64,000 nt of DNA. Source: Chloroflexota bacterium (GTDB lineage: Bacteria > Chloroflexota > Anaerolineae > Aggregatilineales > Phototrophicaceae). The translations under genes and the position numbers were made by a program. The DNA lies in contig JAPOSR010000051.1 of NCBI GenBank assembly GCA_026709625.1, positions 130,179 to 194,178 on the forward strand, in the 5' to 3' direction. Shown here piece by piece: positions 7,125 through 16,934 of the stretch. Position 1 is the stretch's first letter. Each line of letters begins with the position of its first letter. A model generated the notes under the pieces. That model was not told the origin of the DNA, ran no database searches, and saw only the letters and a list, made by a program, of their open reading frames with translations.

Positions 7125-10100
7125 TTATCCATCAGCGCCGATTGCTTCGCCCAACGTGGCTTCCAGGCGCGCCAATTCATCTTGGCAATCCGCATAGTCC
7201 AACTGGACCGTGCGATTATGCCGCAGATAATGCACATAGATCCGCGGCGGTTCAGCCAGCGTCAACTGCTCTTGCGCCGCCACGGCATAGACACCCAGCT
7301 GCAGGCGATATTGGCGCGCGTGCCCCAGCCAATCGCCGCCGGCATCGCCCGTCTTGTAGTCAATGATGCGCCAGACGCCGTCCGCTCCCTCCAGCAATAC
7401 ATCCATTGCGCCATGAATCACGCGTTCATGGCGCAGCAGGATGAACGGTGCCTCTGTGAAAACGGACTGGCCTGCGGCCTGCGCTTGTTTGATCCAGCCG
7501 CAGACATCGCTTCGGGCATAATTGTCCAGCAAGCGCCGAACTTGCTTTAGGACGCTAGGCAGCGCCGCGGCATCGGTCGCGCCGGCCTGCCAGGCGATCG
7601 TTTCAATTAACGCGTCGGGCAGGTCGCTCTCCAGCTGGAAAGCCTGAACGCGCAGCAGTTCATGCACGATCGCGCCGATCTGCCGCTGCGATACGCGCCC
7701 AGGTCGCGGGTCGAGCGGATAGGCTTGCTCTGGTCGGTCGTGAAGCGCTGTTTCGCGAAAGCGCAAAGCTGCTTCGCGCCGCTTTTTTGCATCTGCGCCG
7801 AAACGGACTTCGCCGAGGTCCGCCAACTGCGTAACCGAGATGTGTCTGAGCTGCGTGGAGAATTCGGGCATGGTTTGCAGCAAGGGTGGCGGCAGCGCTG
7901 GACAGGCGCTGGCTTCGGCATTCAGATCCCACAAATCGGCCTCAGCTCGCAGGTTGCGGTACAAGAACGCTTCGTCAGTCGGCTTGTCGGGCATGGCGAT
8001 GCGCAGTGGATGCCCGGCTAGGGGTACGACCTGGGTTTCTTCGCGCGGGAGCTCGGCCAGACCAAGTGTCTTGAGCAGTGTTCCCAGCCAGCCGCGCGCA
8101 TTCCAAGCGCCTTTTTTGTCTTGCGAAACCGCGCCGCTGATGAGCAGATAATCTTGCGCTCGCGTCGCCGCGACATACAAAAGGCGCTTGGCTTCGGCTG
8201 CTTCTTTCGATCGCTGCAAGGCGATATTGCGCTTGTGCGCAAAGCCGCTTTCATAGCTGTTGCCGGTGGGCCAGAAGACCTTGCAGCTAAGCCCGCGCTG
8301 GGAATCGGCGAGCAGCAAGGGCGAGGCGGGCCGGCCCGACCACGCGGCGTCAGCCAGGATGACCATGGGAAATTCCAAACCTTTGCTGGCATGCACAGTC
8401 AGCAAACGGACGGAGTTGTCCGCTTCCAGCAGCGCCTCGCCCTCGCGCGCCTCGCGGGTCGTCAGGTCGCTCAGATATTGAGAGAATTCGCCCAGCGCGT
8501 TCTTGCCGCTGTCGTCCGCCAGCTGCAGCAGTTTTTCGATATTGCCGCGCCGCCGGTCGCCATCGGGCAGGCTGGTCAAGATCGCCAGGTAACGAGTCGC
8601 CGCCAGCGCCTGACGCAGCAGCCTGGATATCGAAACGCGGCCAGCCATCCGCCTCAATTCGTCAAGCGCAGCCCGCGCATGCTGCAGCCGCGGCAGGTCG
8701 TCCGCCGATACGCCAAAGCAGTCCGCATCCGCCTGTTGCAGCGCCGTCCACAGCGGCAGTGGCTCAGCGCCGTCATCGGACATCAGGCGCAGCGCCAGCA
8801 GCAGGTCATCGCTAAAGGCGAACATGGGCGAGCGCAGCGCAGCCGCCAGCGCCAGGTTGTCGGCCGGGTTGTGCAGCGCGCGCAGCAGAGCCAGCATATC
8901 CCACACTTCTTGACGGCCGAAGTAGCCGCGGCCGGCCACGGTCAAAAAAGGGATGCCGCTGGCTTTGAAGACATCTTCGTACAGGGTGACTTTGCTCAAT
9001 GCGCGGAAAAGAATCGCGATATCGTCATAACGAATGGGACGCCAGCAGTCCCGCTGCCGGTCGTAGACTCCCCGCTCTTGCGCGACGATTTTGTGGATGC
9101 GCCCGGCGATCTCCTGGGCTTCCCAGACGCGCATGGCATCAGTCTGGCGATGTTGTTCGCGCCCGTTTCTGTCGCGCGCAAGCTCGCCATTTTCATCGCG
9201 GACAGCCTTGTCCAGCAGCAGCAACTCCAGCGCGGCGCTGTCTGGCGCAGCCATCCGAAAGGCGCGCATGGGTTGGTCGAACATAACCTCATACTGGCGC
9301 GCCGGGCTGTCTTCATCGCGCGTGAGCAGGCGGCTGAAGAGCGCGTTGAACTGCTCGACCAATCCATGATGCGCCCGAAAGGAAGTCGCCAGCGGCAATG
9401 CCAATCCCTGCGCTTGTCCGGCGATTTGCCCCCGCGCCCGCTCGAAGACGCTGACATCCGCGCCACGAAATTGATAGACGCTCTGTTTGGGATCACCCAC
9501 CACAAAGAGCGAGCCGCCGTGATTCACATCCGCCAGCGACTGGATGATCTGCCATTGCGCGCGGTTGATGTCTTGAAATTCGTCCACCAGCAGATGCTTG
9601 AATTCCGCCCCGCGATAGCGCTTCCGCACTTGGTCATTTTGCAGCAGTTTTGCCGCCAGCCACTCCAGATCGCTGAAATCGAGCAGCGCCCGAGCGCGTT
9701 TCGCGGCTGCATACCCTTGCCGCGCCCGTTGAAGCAGCCCATCCCACAGCACGAGCGCTTCGGCGCTGGCGCGGTCCAGTTCGCCTGGCGGGTTGCCGGC
9801 AGCTTCCAATGCCTGCTTGATTCGCTCGCGCAAGTTTCGCAGTGTTTGCGCCGCTCGCTGTTTGGCTGCTTTGCCGCCCCAGGCTTTTGCTGCGCCTTTG
9901 CTGCCGACAGCGCCTGAACGATAGCATTCTCTCATCAGCCGCTGCGCAGTTTGCGCGTCTTCCGCAGCTTTGATGTGGCGCAGGCAGTCTTTGTATCGCC
10001 ATGCCAGGTCGGCGAGCTTGTCGGTGGCTCGCGGTATGGGCAGCTCGGCCAGGGCGGTTATTTCGGCGGCGCGCAGCAGTTGGTCGCGAGCTGCCAAAGC

Positions 10101-10682
10101 CGTCTCGCTCCATTGCGCCTGCCATTGTGTGAAGATCTGCGCGGGATCGGCTGGCAGGGGCGGCGTATCGACTTGCACGAGCGCCATGTCTTGCAGCGAG
10201 CTTTTGATGTGAAAGGCGTCTGCCTGGGCGAAGAGCTTCGCCAGCGGCGCGTCGATATCCGCCAGGACATCATCGACCGCATCGCTGAGCAAGATGGCGC
10301 CATCGGTTTCAGCCAGCACTTCAAAGAGCGGGTCAACACCAGCCTGAGCCGCGTTCGCCCGCAGCAGGTCGGCGCACAAGCCATGAATCGTATCGATGCG
10401 CGCGCTGTCCAAAGCTGCCAGGCGTCGCGCCCAGCGGTCGCCGGCGGCCGATTGCGCCCGCTCTTGCAATGCTGTGCGCAGCCTCTCGCGCATTTCCCAA
10501 GCGGCTGCCTTGGTGAAGGTGATGGCGACCAGCGCATGAATGGGCCAGCGCGGATTGGCATCCAGCAGCTGCAAATAGCGCTCGACAAGGATGCGCGTTT
10601 TGCCCGAACCAGCGCCAGCCACGACAATCAGATTCTTGTCATGGGTGTGGATGGCGGCGCGCTGTTCGGATGTCGGCTGCAT
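7125..10682 (-). CDS. addA: AddA-type ATP-dependent helicase-nuclease
   Basis: A 1185-residue UvrD/Rep-family superfamily-1 helicase with a C-terminal RecB-type nuclease. Walker A AGAGSGKT is at 22-29, Walker B DEFQD near 368 and GDPKQSVYQFRGAD near 395. Motif V (TVHASKGLEFP) is near 761 and motif VI (YVAATRAQD) near 836. The nuclease shows GAMDVLLE ... IIDYKTGD near 1108 and YRLQLGVYA, the GxxD/DYK/QLxxY pattern of PD-(D/E)XK exonucleases. With AddB it resects double-strand ends for RecA-dependent repair. It starts 9 nt after addB, with GAGG 8 nt before the ATG. Confidence 0.92.
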   Translation of the reverse strand: MQPTSEQRAAIHTHDKNLIVVAGAGSGKTRILVERYLQLLDANPRWPIHALVAITFTKAAAWEMRERLRTALQERAQSAAGDRWARRLAALDSARIDTIHGLCADLLRANAAQAGVDPLFEVLAETDGAILLSDAVDDVLADIDAPLAKLFAQADAFHIKSSLQDMALVQVDTPPLPADPAQIFTQWQAQWSETALAARDQLLRAAEITALAELPIPRATDKLADLAWRYKDCLRHIKAAEDAQTAQRLMRECYRSGAVGSKGAAKAWGGKAAKQRAAQTLRNLRERIKQALEAAGNPPGELDRASAEALVLWDGLLQRARQGYAAAKRARALLDFSDLEWLAAKLLQNDQVRKRYRGAEFKHLLVDEFQDINRAQWQIIQSLADVNHGGSLFVVGDPKQSVYQFRGADVSVFERARGQIAGQAQGLALPLATSFRAHHGLVEQFNALFSRLLTRDEDSPARQYEVMFDQPMRAFRMAAPDSAALELLLLDKAVRDENGELARDRNGREQHRQTDAMRVWEAQEIAGRIHKIVAQERGVYDRQRDCWRPIRYDDIAILFRALSKVTLYEDVFKASGIPFLTVAGRGYFGRQEVWDMLALLRALHNPADNLALAAALRSPMFAFSDDLLLALRLMSDDGAEPLPLWTALQQADADCFGVSADDLPRLQHARAALDELRRMAGRVSISRLLRQALAATRYLAILTSLPDGDRRRGNIEKLLQLADDSGKNALGEFSQYLSDLTTREAREGEALLEADNSVRLLTVHASKGLEFPMVILADAAWSGRPASPLLLADSQRGLSCKVFWPTGNSYESGFAHKRNIALQRSKEAAEAKRLLYVAATRAQDYLLISGAVSQDKKGAWNARGWLGTLLKTLGLAELPREETQVVPLAGHPLRIAMPDKPTDEAFLYRNLRAEADLWDLNAEASACPALPPPLLQTMPEFSTQLRHISVTQLADLGEVRFGADAKKRREAALRFRETALHDRPEQAYPLDPRPGRVSQRQIGAIVHELLRVQAFQLESDLPDALIETIAWQAGATDAAALPSVLKQVRRLLDNYARSDVCGWIKQAQAAGQSVFTEAPFILLRHERVIHGAMDVLLEGADGVWRIIDYKTGDAGGDWLGHARQYRLQLGVYAVAAQEQLTLAEPPRIYVHYLRHNRTVQLDYADCQDELARLEATLGEAIGADG

Positions 10683-10691
10683 GCGCTTGCC

Positions 10692-13600
10692 TCAAGCCCG
10701 CCTGTTTTTGAAGCGGCTGGTGTTGCTGCGCCGGCACAAATGCGCAAATTCGCAATAGCGGACACATTTGCCATGGTCAAGCGCTGTCGGCTGCACGGGA
10801 AAGATGCCCGCGCGCGCTTGCTGCAAGTTGCTGGCGATATGCCGGCGCGCTTTTTCAAGCATTTCCTGGTGCTCTTCGTCTTCGGAATGGACGCGACCGC
10901 TGACTTTCAAATTGCGCAGGTGCCAAAACAGCCCGCCGGCAACGTCTGCGCCTGCGCCCCGCGCCATATCGTCCAGCGCCAGCAGGTAGAGCAGCATCTG
11001 GAAGTCGCGCCCAGTTTCCATTTCACTGTGTGGGATAGCTGTGCTGCCGGTCTTATAATCCACCAGCGCCAGCTTGCCATCGACGCGGTCGATCCGGTCG
11101 ATGATGCCCCGCGCCCGCAGCGAATCCCCGCCCCCCAGCGCCACTTCCAGGTCAGCAAATTCATGCTCCAGCCGCTCAATATGCCGGCTGCCGCCAAAGG
11201 CCTGCAGAGGGGCTTCATCAGAAAAATCTTGACGGACGAGCGCAGCCAACCGCGCCCGGATGAGCTGTTTTTCTCCGTCCCAGGCGCTGCCCGCGCGGAA
11301 GTTAAAGAGTTCGGGGGCGCGTTCCAGCAGGTCATCAGCCACTTCGTCAAAGATAGCCAGCGCCCGCTCGCGACTGGATGAGCTGACCGCCAAGTCTTCG
11401 TCCGCGATGCGCCGATAAGCTTCTTCCAGAATGCGGTGGCGCAAACTGCCCATTTGCCGTAGATCCGCGCCTGGCTGCGCTTCCTTGAGCTCGTCCAGCT
11501 TGAGCAGGCGCTTGGCGAAAAAACGAAAGCCACAGACGCCATAATCTTTCAGCTGCGAGGCGCTCCAGACGCGCTGGCGCCCCAGCAGTCGCGCGACTTC
11601 TGCCAAGAGTTCGGGATTTGCGAGGCTGCCGCTGTAGTGGTTGGCTGGCTGGTTGGATAGCCGCCCCAGTTCGACTGTCCGCCCGATTTTGATATGCTGC
11701 CAGGCTGCTGGCATCTCGGCGCGCAGCCAGTTCAAATGCCGCAATGTTTTGTTGGCAGTCCAGCTTTCTGGCTGGGGCAGCGCTCTCGCCAGCGCCAGCA
11801 TCAGCTCATCGCAGCTGGCGGCTTCTGACGAGTTTGCGATCTCGCCCAATGACCGCTTGTGTATGGGCTGCTGGGGGTAGATGCGGCGCACTGCCCGCCA
11901 AAGCTGGCTTTCGAGCCAGGGTTTGCCGGCTTTGAACGCAGGCCGCGACAAAACAAGCGTTCGCTGTGGCAGCGCCAGCAACTCGTAAAACAGCCCTGTG
12001 TCATCGCTGCGCTCGGCGCGCGAATCCAGCGAGATGCCACGCGCCCGCATCGCTGCCCGCTCAGAATCCAGATAAAAAGGCTCTTCGCGGGCTTCGGCTG
12101 GAAAGACGCCTTCCGACAGCCCCAGAATGTAGACATGCTTATGCGGCAAGCCACGCGCCTGGCTGGCAATTGTCACCAGCGCTTTGCCACGCCGCGGCTG
12201 ATTGCCTTGCGGCCAGAGCGGCGAATCCAGCGCATGCCGCAGATCGCCAAGAAACTGCGCCCAGCTGATTTGCCGTTGTCGCCCGATTTGCCGCAGCGCA
12301 TCGTCGGTTGCCAATAGGTCGCGCAGGCTGGCATCCAGGCTGCTCAAAGCCCGGCTGTCTCGCTGCGAATGCGCATTGTCGTCCGCGCGCGCCAGTTTTC
12401 GGACATGCAGGCTATAGCCGCTGTTGTGGCGGGTCTCGGCTTCACTTTGCTCATGCGGATCTTCGCCCAGAATGCCATCCAGCCAGCGCACATACGCGCG
12501 CGGGCCGGCTTGGGCGGGCGGCGTTAGGCAATCCATGAAGGCGCTCAGTTTTTTGCCCAGCGCATCCGCCTGCGCTTGCGACAGCATCGTGCCACTTTCT
12601 TCGCTGGAGGCAGGTTTGGGCTGGCTGGCGCGGCGAATGACCTCCAGCCATTCACGCTTGCTCCCGCCGACGATTTGCCGCTCGCGACTGATGCGATCCA
12701 GCAGATCGATCCATTCATCGTCCAAGCCCGAGTCGATGTAAGGCGAGCGCAGTCCATCCAGCAGGTCGCGCCGGCGGAAGCGCGGCGAAAGCCCCAGCAC
12801 AGCCAGCAGCGCGGCGATCGCTGGCGCATGGCTGCCTGGTCGCTCAATCTGCATCAGCAGGGGCAGTTGAAATTCTTCGCTGACAGTCTGCAAACCTTCC
12901 GCATACAGTTCCCAATCGCGCAGGATAATCAGCACATCATCGGGCGCCGCTCCATCGAGCAAAAGGCGCTTTACATCGCGCAGGACTTCCCTTGCTTCAT
13001 GAGCTGGGTTGGGCGCGGCGATTAGTTTGATGGCTGCGCTGCTGCCACCGCCTTCAGAACCAGCATAGAAATGCTGGCTCAGCCGCTGCAAGCCGGCGGG
13101 ACGCTGCAACTGCGGGACGATTTTCTCGATCTCCAGCGAGACGCCAGCCCGCGCGAATGCGCCCTCGAGTCGCTGCCTGGCGATGCAGCTGCGGCTGGTC
13201 GGTGGCGCAGCGGGCGCTTGCGTGAGGCTGATGCGCAGCTGCGGGACTGTCTTCGCCAGCACCGCCAAAAGCTGCGCTTGCAGGCGCGTGAATTGATCGA
13301 AGCCATCGACCAGCAGCCATTTGACACCTGCCACGATTTGCGGCTGCTCTTGCAATGTCGCCAGCGCCAGCCAGCCCTCTCCCTCAGTATCCGCCAGGCG
13401 ATGTTCGCGCAGTCGTTGCTGATAGCGCGCATAGATCGCGGCGAGCTCGCGATCTTTATGGTTTTGCGCTGCTTCGTTATAGATTTTGGCGTTGATGCCG
13501 CTCTGCTTTAATTCGTCAAAGAGCTGCGCCAACGTTGTCACAAATCCGCGCATGTCGGCGATGTTGTGGAATACGCGCAGTTCATCCGCTTCACGCATAT

Positions 13601-13910
13601 CTTGCAGCAGGCGGCGCAAAAAGCTGAAGCGCGCTGTCTCATTCAGGCGACGCGCAGGCGCTCGAGCCAAGCGCAGCAAATGAGCGTTCAATCTATAAAA
13701 GTTGAAGAAGTCGATATGAAAATGCACCCGTTGGCGATCGTCATCCAGCGCCAGCCGCTCGCGAAAATACAATTCTTGACGGCGCGTCGCCAGCAGCATC
13801 CAAATGCGCGGAGGAAGCCTGTCGCCTTGCCGCACGTCCTGCCGCAGCAGCGACAGCATTGTTTGTGTTTTGCCGGTGCCGGCTGGCGCAAGGCGCAAGA
13901 CGCTCGCCAT
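10692..13910 (-). CDS. addB: AddB-type nuclease/helicase-like subunit
   Basis: A 1072-residue protein starting MASVLRLAPAGTGKTQTML with Walker A at 9-15. The ATG at 13910 has AGGAG 5 nt upstream and lies 8 nt after the previous stop; the frame stays open upstream to 14195 in non-homologous sequence. The C-terminal RecB-like nuclease has IDRVDGKLALVDYKTGS near 951. Cysteines (one near 792 in GVCGFRFF, and C-x3-C-x5-C in KCVRYCEFAHLCRR at the end) match the iron-sulfur staple of AddB nucleases, though AddB usually has C-x2-C. It acts with AddA, encoded directly downstream. Confidence 0.88.
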   Translation of the reverse strand: MASVLRLAPAGTGKTQTMLSLLRQDVRQGDRLPPRIWMLLATRRQELYFRERLALDDDRQRVHFHIDFFNFYRLNAHLLRLARAPARRLNETARFSFLRRLLQDMREADELRVFHNIADMRGFVTTLAQLFDELKQSGINAKIYNEAAQNHKDRELAAIYARYQQRLREHRLADTEGEGWLALATLQEQPQIVAGVKWLLVDGFDQFTRLQAQLLAVLAKTVPQLRISLTQAPAAPPTSRSCIARQRLEGAFARAGVSLEIEKIVPQLQRPAGLQRLSQHFYAGSEGGGSSAAIKLIAAPNPAHEAREVLRDVKRLLLDGAAPDDVLIILRDWELYAEGLQTVSEEFQLPLLMQIERPGSHAPAIAALLAVLGLSPRFRRRDLLDGLRSPYIDSGLDDEWIDLLDRISRERQIVGGSKREWLEVIRRASQPKPASSEESGTMLSQAQADALGKKLSAFMDCLTPPAQAGPRAYVRWLDGILGEDPHEQSEAETRHNSGYSLHVRKLARADDNAHSQRDSRALSSLDASLRDLLATDDALRQIGRQRQISWAQFLGDLRHALDSPLWPQGNQPRRGKALVTIASQARGLPHKHVYILGLSEGVFPAEAREEPFYLDSERAAMRARGISLDSRAERSDDTGLFYELLALPQRTLVLSRPAFKAGKPWLESQLWRAVRRIYPQQPIHKRSLGEIANSSEAASCDELMLALARALPQPESWTANKTLRHLNWLRAEMPAAWQHIKIGRTVELGRLSNQPANHYSGSLANPELLAEVARLLGRQRVWSASQLKDYGVCGFRFFAKRLLKLDELKEAQPGADLRQMGSLRHRILEEAYRRIADEDLAVSSSSRERALAIFDEVADDLLERAPELFNFRAGSAWDGEKQLIRARLAALVRQDFSDEAPLQAFGGSRHIERLEHEFADLEVALGGGDSLRARGIIDRIDRVDGKLALVDYKTGSTAIPHSEMETGRDFQMLLYLLALDDMARGAGADVAGGLFWHLRNLKVSGRVHSEDEEHQEMLEKARRHIASNLQQARAGIFPVQPTALDHGKCVRYCEFAHLCRRSNTSRFKNRRA

Positions 13911-13918
13911 TGCCGCTC

Positions 13919-14659
13919 CTAATGGTAAAGCAGATCGACAGCTTGCTGGGTTGTGCGCGCGTCCAGCCGCCAAGCTGCAAAATAACTGTCGCGCAGCCCC
14001 GACACGAGCGCGCTGGCGTGCACCACCGGCACAGCTGGCTGCCGGGCGTGGATCTGCGCCGCTGGCTCTTCGCGCATAAAGACCACAGCAGCGAATATGG
14101 GCACGCCGCCCAGCCCCCGCGCTTGCATGGTCGATTCGACTCGCAGGGCGCTTGCCACCACTTCTCGCGTGGGGCTCCAGCGCAGCGTCCGCCATCTGCC
14201 ATCACGCCCTCGCCGCAGCCAACTGCCGCCTTCGTTGCGATATTCGCCGCGCCGCTGGGTGATGCGCAGCAGCAAGACGCCGTGCCGGCTGACCAGCGCC
14301 GCGTCCACATAGCCGATGCCGCGTTGGCTGATATTGCGGATGAAGACGAAGCGCTGATCCAGCTCCGCCGCCAGCCCTTCGCCCAATTCCCAAGCCAGGG
14401 CATTGTCGGTCCGCCAGCTTGCCGCCCGCAGCGCCAGCGGCATCGAGGCGATGCACAGCAGCGCGCCCACCGCCGGCATGCTCTTGCGCGCGAGATCATA
14501 CAGAGCGAATGCGCTGTTGCCGGGCACAGCCAGATTTACGATATGCAAGCCGATGCCCGCCACCAGCAGCGCCGCGCCCAGCAGAAACAGCAGCGCCGCC
14601 GCCAGCAGGACATCGCGCGAGCGGCGATTTAACCGTCGCGTCGGGGCGACATTTTGCAT
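13919..14659 (-). CDS. Membrane protein with a degenerate NERD-like domain
   Basis: A 246-residue protein with two membrane segments (about residues 15-45 and 60-80) followed by a cytoplasmic domain. That domain resembles NERD, a nuclease-related fold: ELGEGLAAEL ... IGYVDAALVSRHGVLLLRIT then QRRG. NERD nucleases have D ... E-x-K; here the Asp (YVDAAL) is kept but E-x-K reads R-I-T, so catalysis looks lost. I chose the ATG at 14659 because AGAGG lies 6 nt upstream; an ATG at 14701 adds 14 residues. It ends 8 nt before addB, so it probably heads the addBA operon. It is divergent from the kinase gene. Confidence 0.65.
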   Translation of the reverse strand: MQNVAPTRRLNRRSRDVLLAAALLFLLGAALLVAGIGLHIVNLAVPGNSAFALYDLARKSMPAVGALLCIASMPLALRAASWRTDNALAWELGEGLAAELDQRFVFIRNISQRGIGYVDAALVSRHGVLLLRITQRRGEYRNEGGSWLRRGRDGRWRTLRWSPTREVVASALRVESTMQARGLGGVPIFAAVVFMREEPAAQIHARQPAVPVVHASALVSGLRDSYFAAWRLDARTTQQAVDLLYH

Positions 14660-14815
14660 TGCCAGCCTCTGGCCAACCTGTCTCGCCCAAGTGTAGCCCA
14701 TTGCGGCGAGCTGACAATCTGCGCCTGCATTGCCGCGCGTGCCTGGACGGTCGCTACTATAATGGCTGCTACTTGGCGGCAGCGACATCAGCTGGCCAGA
14801 CCGCGGAATACGAAT

Positions 14816-16042
14816 ATGAACCACTTGCCACGCGAAATTTCCAGCGAAGCCGAAACGGGTTTGGGCAGCATACACCGCTTTGGCAGCGCCAGCGAATCGC
14901 TCTTCCGCCGTTTGTACCTGCGTCTCAGCCGCCAGCGGGCTGCGCGGCAGGTTGATGCGCAAGCTAATCCGTCCACCCCTCGGCAGCGGCAAAGCAGCCA
15001 GCTCGAGCGCCTGCATGCCATCTTCGCCAGCCTCGAAGAAGGCATCGTCGTGCAAGACATCAACGGCAAAGTCACCATGATGAACCGCACGGGCGAAGCC
15101 ATGCTGGGCGGCAAGCGCAACTTCTGGGGCAGCGCGCTGGGCACGCTATTTGAACAATATCGGCATGTGCAGACAACCAGCGCGGAGCTGGTGCCCCTGG
15201 GCGAATCGGCCGAGATGCCGCTGAACAACCGCGTCGTTCGCGCGCAGTTGAGCGCCATCGGCGACGAAAGCAATCGGCGCATCGGCACGGTGATGATCCT
15301 GCGCGATGTGACGCATGATGCCCTGGCGCTGCGTTTGAAAGATGGCTTTGTGGCGCATATCGCTCGTGAATTGGGCAGTCCTGTCAGCGTCATCAAATTG
15401 GCGGGCGAGCTGCTCAGCGCCCAGCCCGAAGATACCGCCGTCAACCAGCGCCTGCTCGACAAGCTGCTGCGCAATGTCGATATGCTGGATCAACTGGCGC
15501 TAGAGTTGTTGGATATCGCGCAGTTGCAGACTGGCAGCCTGGATGTTCTTCGCCAGCCGCTGCAGATCGAACAGGTGGTTTGGTCGGTGGTCAATGGCAT
15601 GGACTCAGCGCTTTCCAGCCGCGGCGTCGACCTGCTGGTGATGACGCGGGGCATCCAGGGCCTGCAAGTGCGCGGCGATGATTCGCGGCTGCAATGGGCG
15701 CTGGGGCATTTGGTGCGCAACGGCGCGGATTATGCCCGCGATGGCGGTTATGTGGCGGTCGCTGCGCGGGACGAGCTGCGCGCAGACAAGCGATATGCGC
15801 TCGTTAGCGTCAGCGACAATGGCATCGGCATCAAGCCGGCTGATCTGCCGCATATTTTTGAGCGATTTTATCGGGGCGATGCCAGCGCCGCTTCCAAAAC
15901 ACCGCGCGGACTCGGACAGGGCTTGTATGTTGCGCGCGCCATTGCCCAGGCGCATGGCGGTTTCTTGCATGCCGAAAGCCGCGAGGGCGTCGGCAGCCTG
16001 TTCACACTGGGCATCCCGCAATTTCCAATCGCGACCGGCTAG
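14816..16042 (+). CDS. PAS-histidine-kinase-like protein lacking the phospho-accepting His
   Basis: A 408-residue cytosolic protein. A PAS domain lies at about 65-180 (SLEEGIVVQDINGKVTMMN), a dimerisation/HisKA helix at about 184-250 and a HATPase_c domain at about 290-400. The ATP site has all boxes: N (HLVRNGADYA), G1 (SVSDNGIGIK), F (IFERFYRGD) and G2 (GLGQGLYVARAIA). In the H-box, however, FVAHIARELGSPV aligns with the usual F-x-A-x-x-S-H-E-L-R-x-P-L, so Arg replaces the phosphorylated His. No membrane segment and no adjacent response regulator are seen. It may be an ATP-binding pseudokinase or a partner of another kinase. Confidence 0.85.
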   Translation: MNHLPREISSEAETGLGSIHRFGSASESLFRRLYLRLSRQRAARQVDAQANPSTPRQRQSSQLERLHAIFASLEEGIVVQDINGKVTMMNRTGEAMLGGKRNFWGSALGTLFEQYRHVQTTSAELVPLGESAEMPLNNRVVRAQLSAIGDESNRRIGTVMILRDVTHDALALRLKDGFVAHIARELGSPVSVIKLAGELLSAQPEDTAVNQRLLDKLLRNVDMLDQLALELLDIAQLQTGSLDVLRQPLQIEQVVWSVVNGMDSALSSRGVDLLVMTRGIQGLQVRGDDSRLQWALGHLVRNGADYARDGGYVAVAARDELRADKRYALVSVSDNGIGIKPADLPHIFERFYRGDASAASKTPRGLGQGLYVARAIAQAHGGFLHAESREGVGSLFTLGIPQFPIATG

Positions 16043-16085
16043 GCGCTGCCCCCCCCCTGCCACAGCACGCGCAGGACAGAACTGT

Positions 16086-16565
16086 ATGCCGCACTTGATT
16101 GATGGACACAACTTGATCGCCAGCCTGCCCGATATCGGCATGGACGATCCGCACAAAGAAGCCAAGCTCGTTAACAAACTGAAAAGCTGGGCGGCTGCCA
16201 CGCGCAAGAGGTGCACGATCATCTTTGACCGCGGCCTGCCCGGTGGCGCATCCAAAATGGGCACCAGCGCCGTCGCCGTCCGCTTCGCCGCCGACCAACA
16301 AAGCGATGCCGATACACTAATCAAGCGCCGCATCAGCCGCGCCCGCGACCGCCGCGCCTTTACTGTCGTCTCGTCCGACAGCGATATCCGCGCCTTTGCC
16401 CAGCGCCATGGCGTCAAAGTCATCACATCCGCCGCCTTCTCTGGCGAATTGCAGCGTAGAACGCGCTCGCAAGCTGCCCGCGGCGAAGAGATCAATCCGG
16501 TCGTCAGCGAATCTGAAATTGACGAGCTGCTTGACATGTTCCGCGCCGACAGCAATGGATCGTGA
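16086..16565 (+). CDS. NYN-domain (YacP-like) putative RNA endonuclease
   Basis: A 159-residue NYN/PIN-like protein. The acidic motifs are in family order: LIDGHNLI at residues 4-11, IIFDRG near 45 and VVSSDSDIRAFAQ near 95. The Asp residues form the metal site of this fold, and YacP/Rae1 members cut mRNA on ribosomes. The ATG at 16086 has AGGAC 8 nt upstream. It follows the kinase gene by 43 nt on the same strand and may share its transcript. Substrate unknown. Confidence 0.8.
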   Translation: MPHLIDGHNLIASLPDIGMDDPHKEAKLVNKLKSWAAATRKRCTIIFDRGLPGGASKMGTSAVAVRFAADQQSDADTLIKRRISRARDRRAFTVVSSDSDIRAFAQRHGVKVITSAAFSGELQRRTRSQAARGEEINPVVSESEIDELLDMFRADSNGS

Positions 16566-16659
16566 AACAACCCTGCAACACAGGAGCGAGTCCTAGCTTG
16601 TCATGCGCATCCAGCCGATTCGCCACTGCCTAACGATTTCGAGTCTTGTTTCTTGCGGC

Positions 16660-16688
16660 TTTACGCGCTTGCCCAAGTCCAGTATTAT
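16660..16688 (+). promoter_or_regulatory. Promoter of the tRNA-Pro/Gly/Met cluster
   Basis: TTTACG at 16660-16665 and TATTAT at 16683-16688, 17 bp apart, place a transcription start about 3 nt before tRNA-Pro. The match to the sigma-70 consensus is 4/6 and 5/6. Confidence 0.6.
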
Positions 16689-16697
16689 CTTGGGTGG

Positions 16698-16774
16698 CGG
16701 GGCGTGGCGCAGTCCGGTAGCGCGCGCGGTTTGGGTCCGCGAGGTCCTCGGTTCAAATCCGGGCGCCCCGACCA
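16698..16774 (+). tRNA. tRNA-Pro (TGG)
   Basis: A 77-nt cloverleaf: acceptor CGGGGCG/CGCCCCG, anticodon stem CGCGG/CCGCG, loop TTTGGGT with anticodon TGG, T-loop TTCAAAT, discriminator A and an encoded CCA end. It is the first of three closely packed tRNA genes. Confidence 0.96.
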
Positions 16775-16775
16775 G

Positions 16776-16846
16776 GCGGGTATGGTGTAACGGTAGCACT
16801 CCACCCTTCCAAGGTGTCAGTACGGGTTCGAATCCCGTTACCCGCT
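16776..16846 (+). tRNA. tRNA-Gly (TCC)
   Basis: A 71-nt cloverleaf: acceptor GCGGGTA/TACCCGC, anticodon loop CTTCCAA (TCC), T-arm with TTCGAAT, discriminator T. CCA is not encoded. One nucleotide separates it from tRNA-Pro, so both must come from one precursor. Confidence 0.96.
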
Positions 16847-16861
16847 TTTGGCAGCGAAACC

Positions 16862-16934
<73 letters not shown>

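Noticed and set aside
8121..9917. A 598-codon plus-strand frame opposite addA
   Set aside because: Antisense shadow of a helicase gene; Arg/Gln-rich composition with no known motif.
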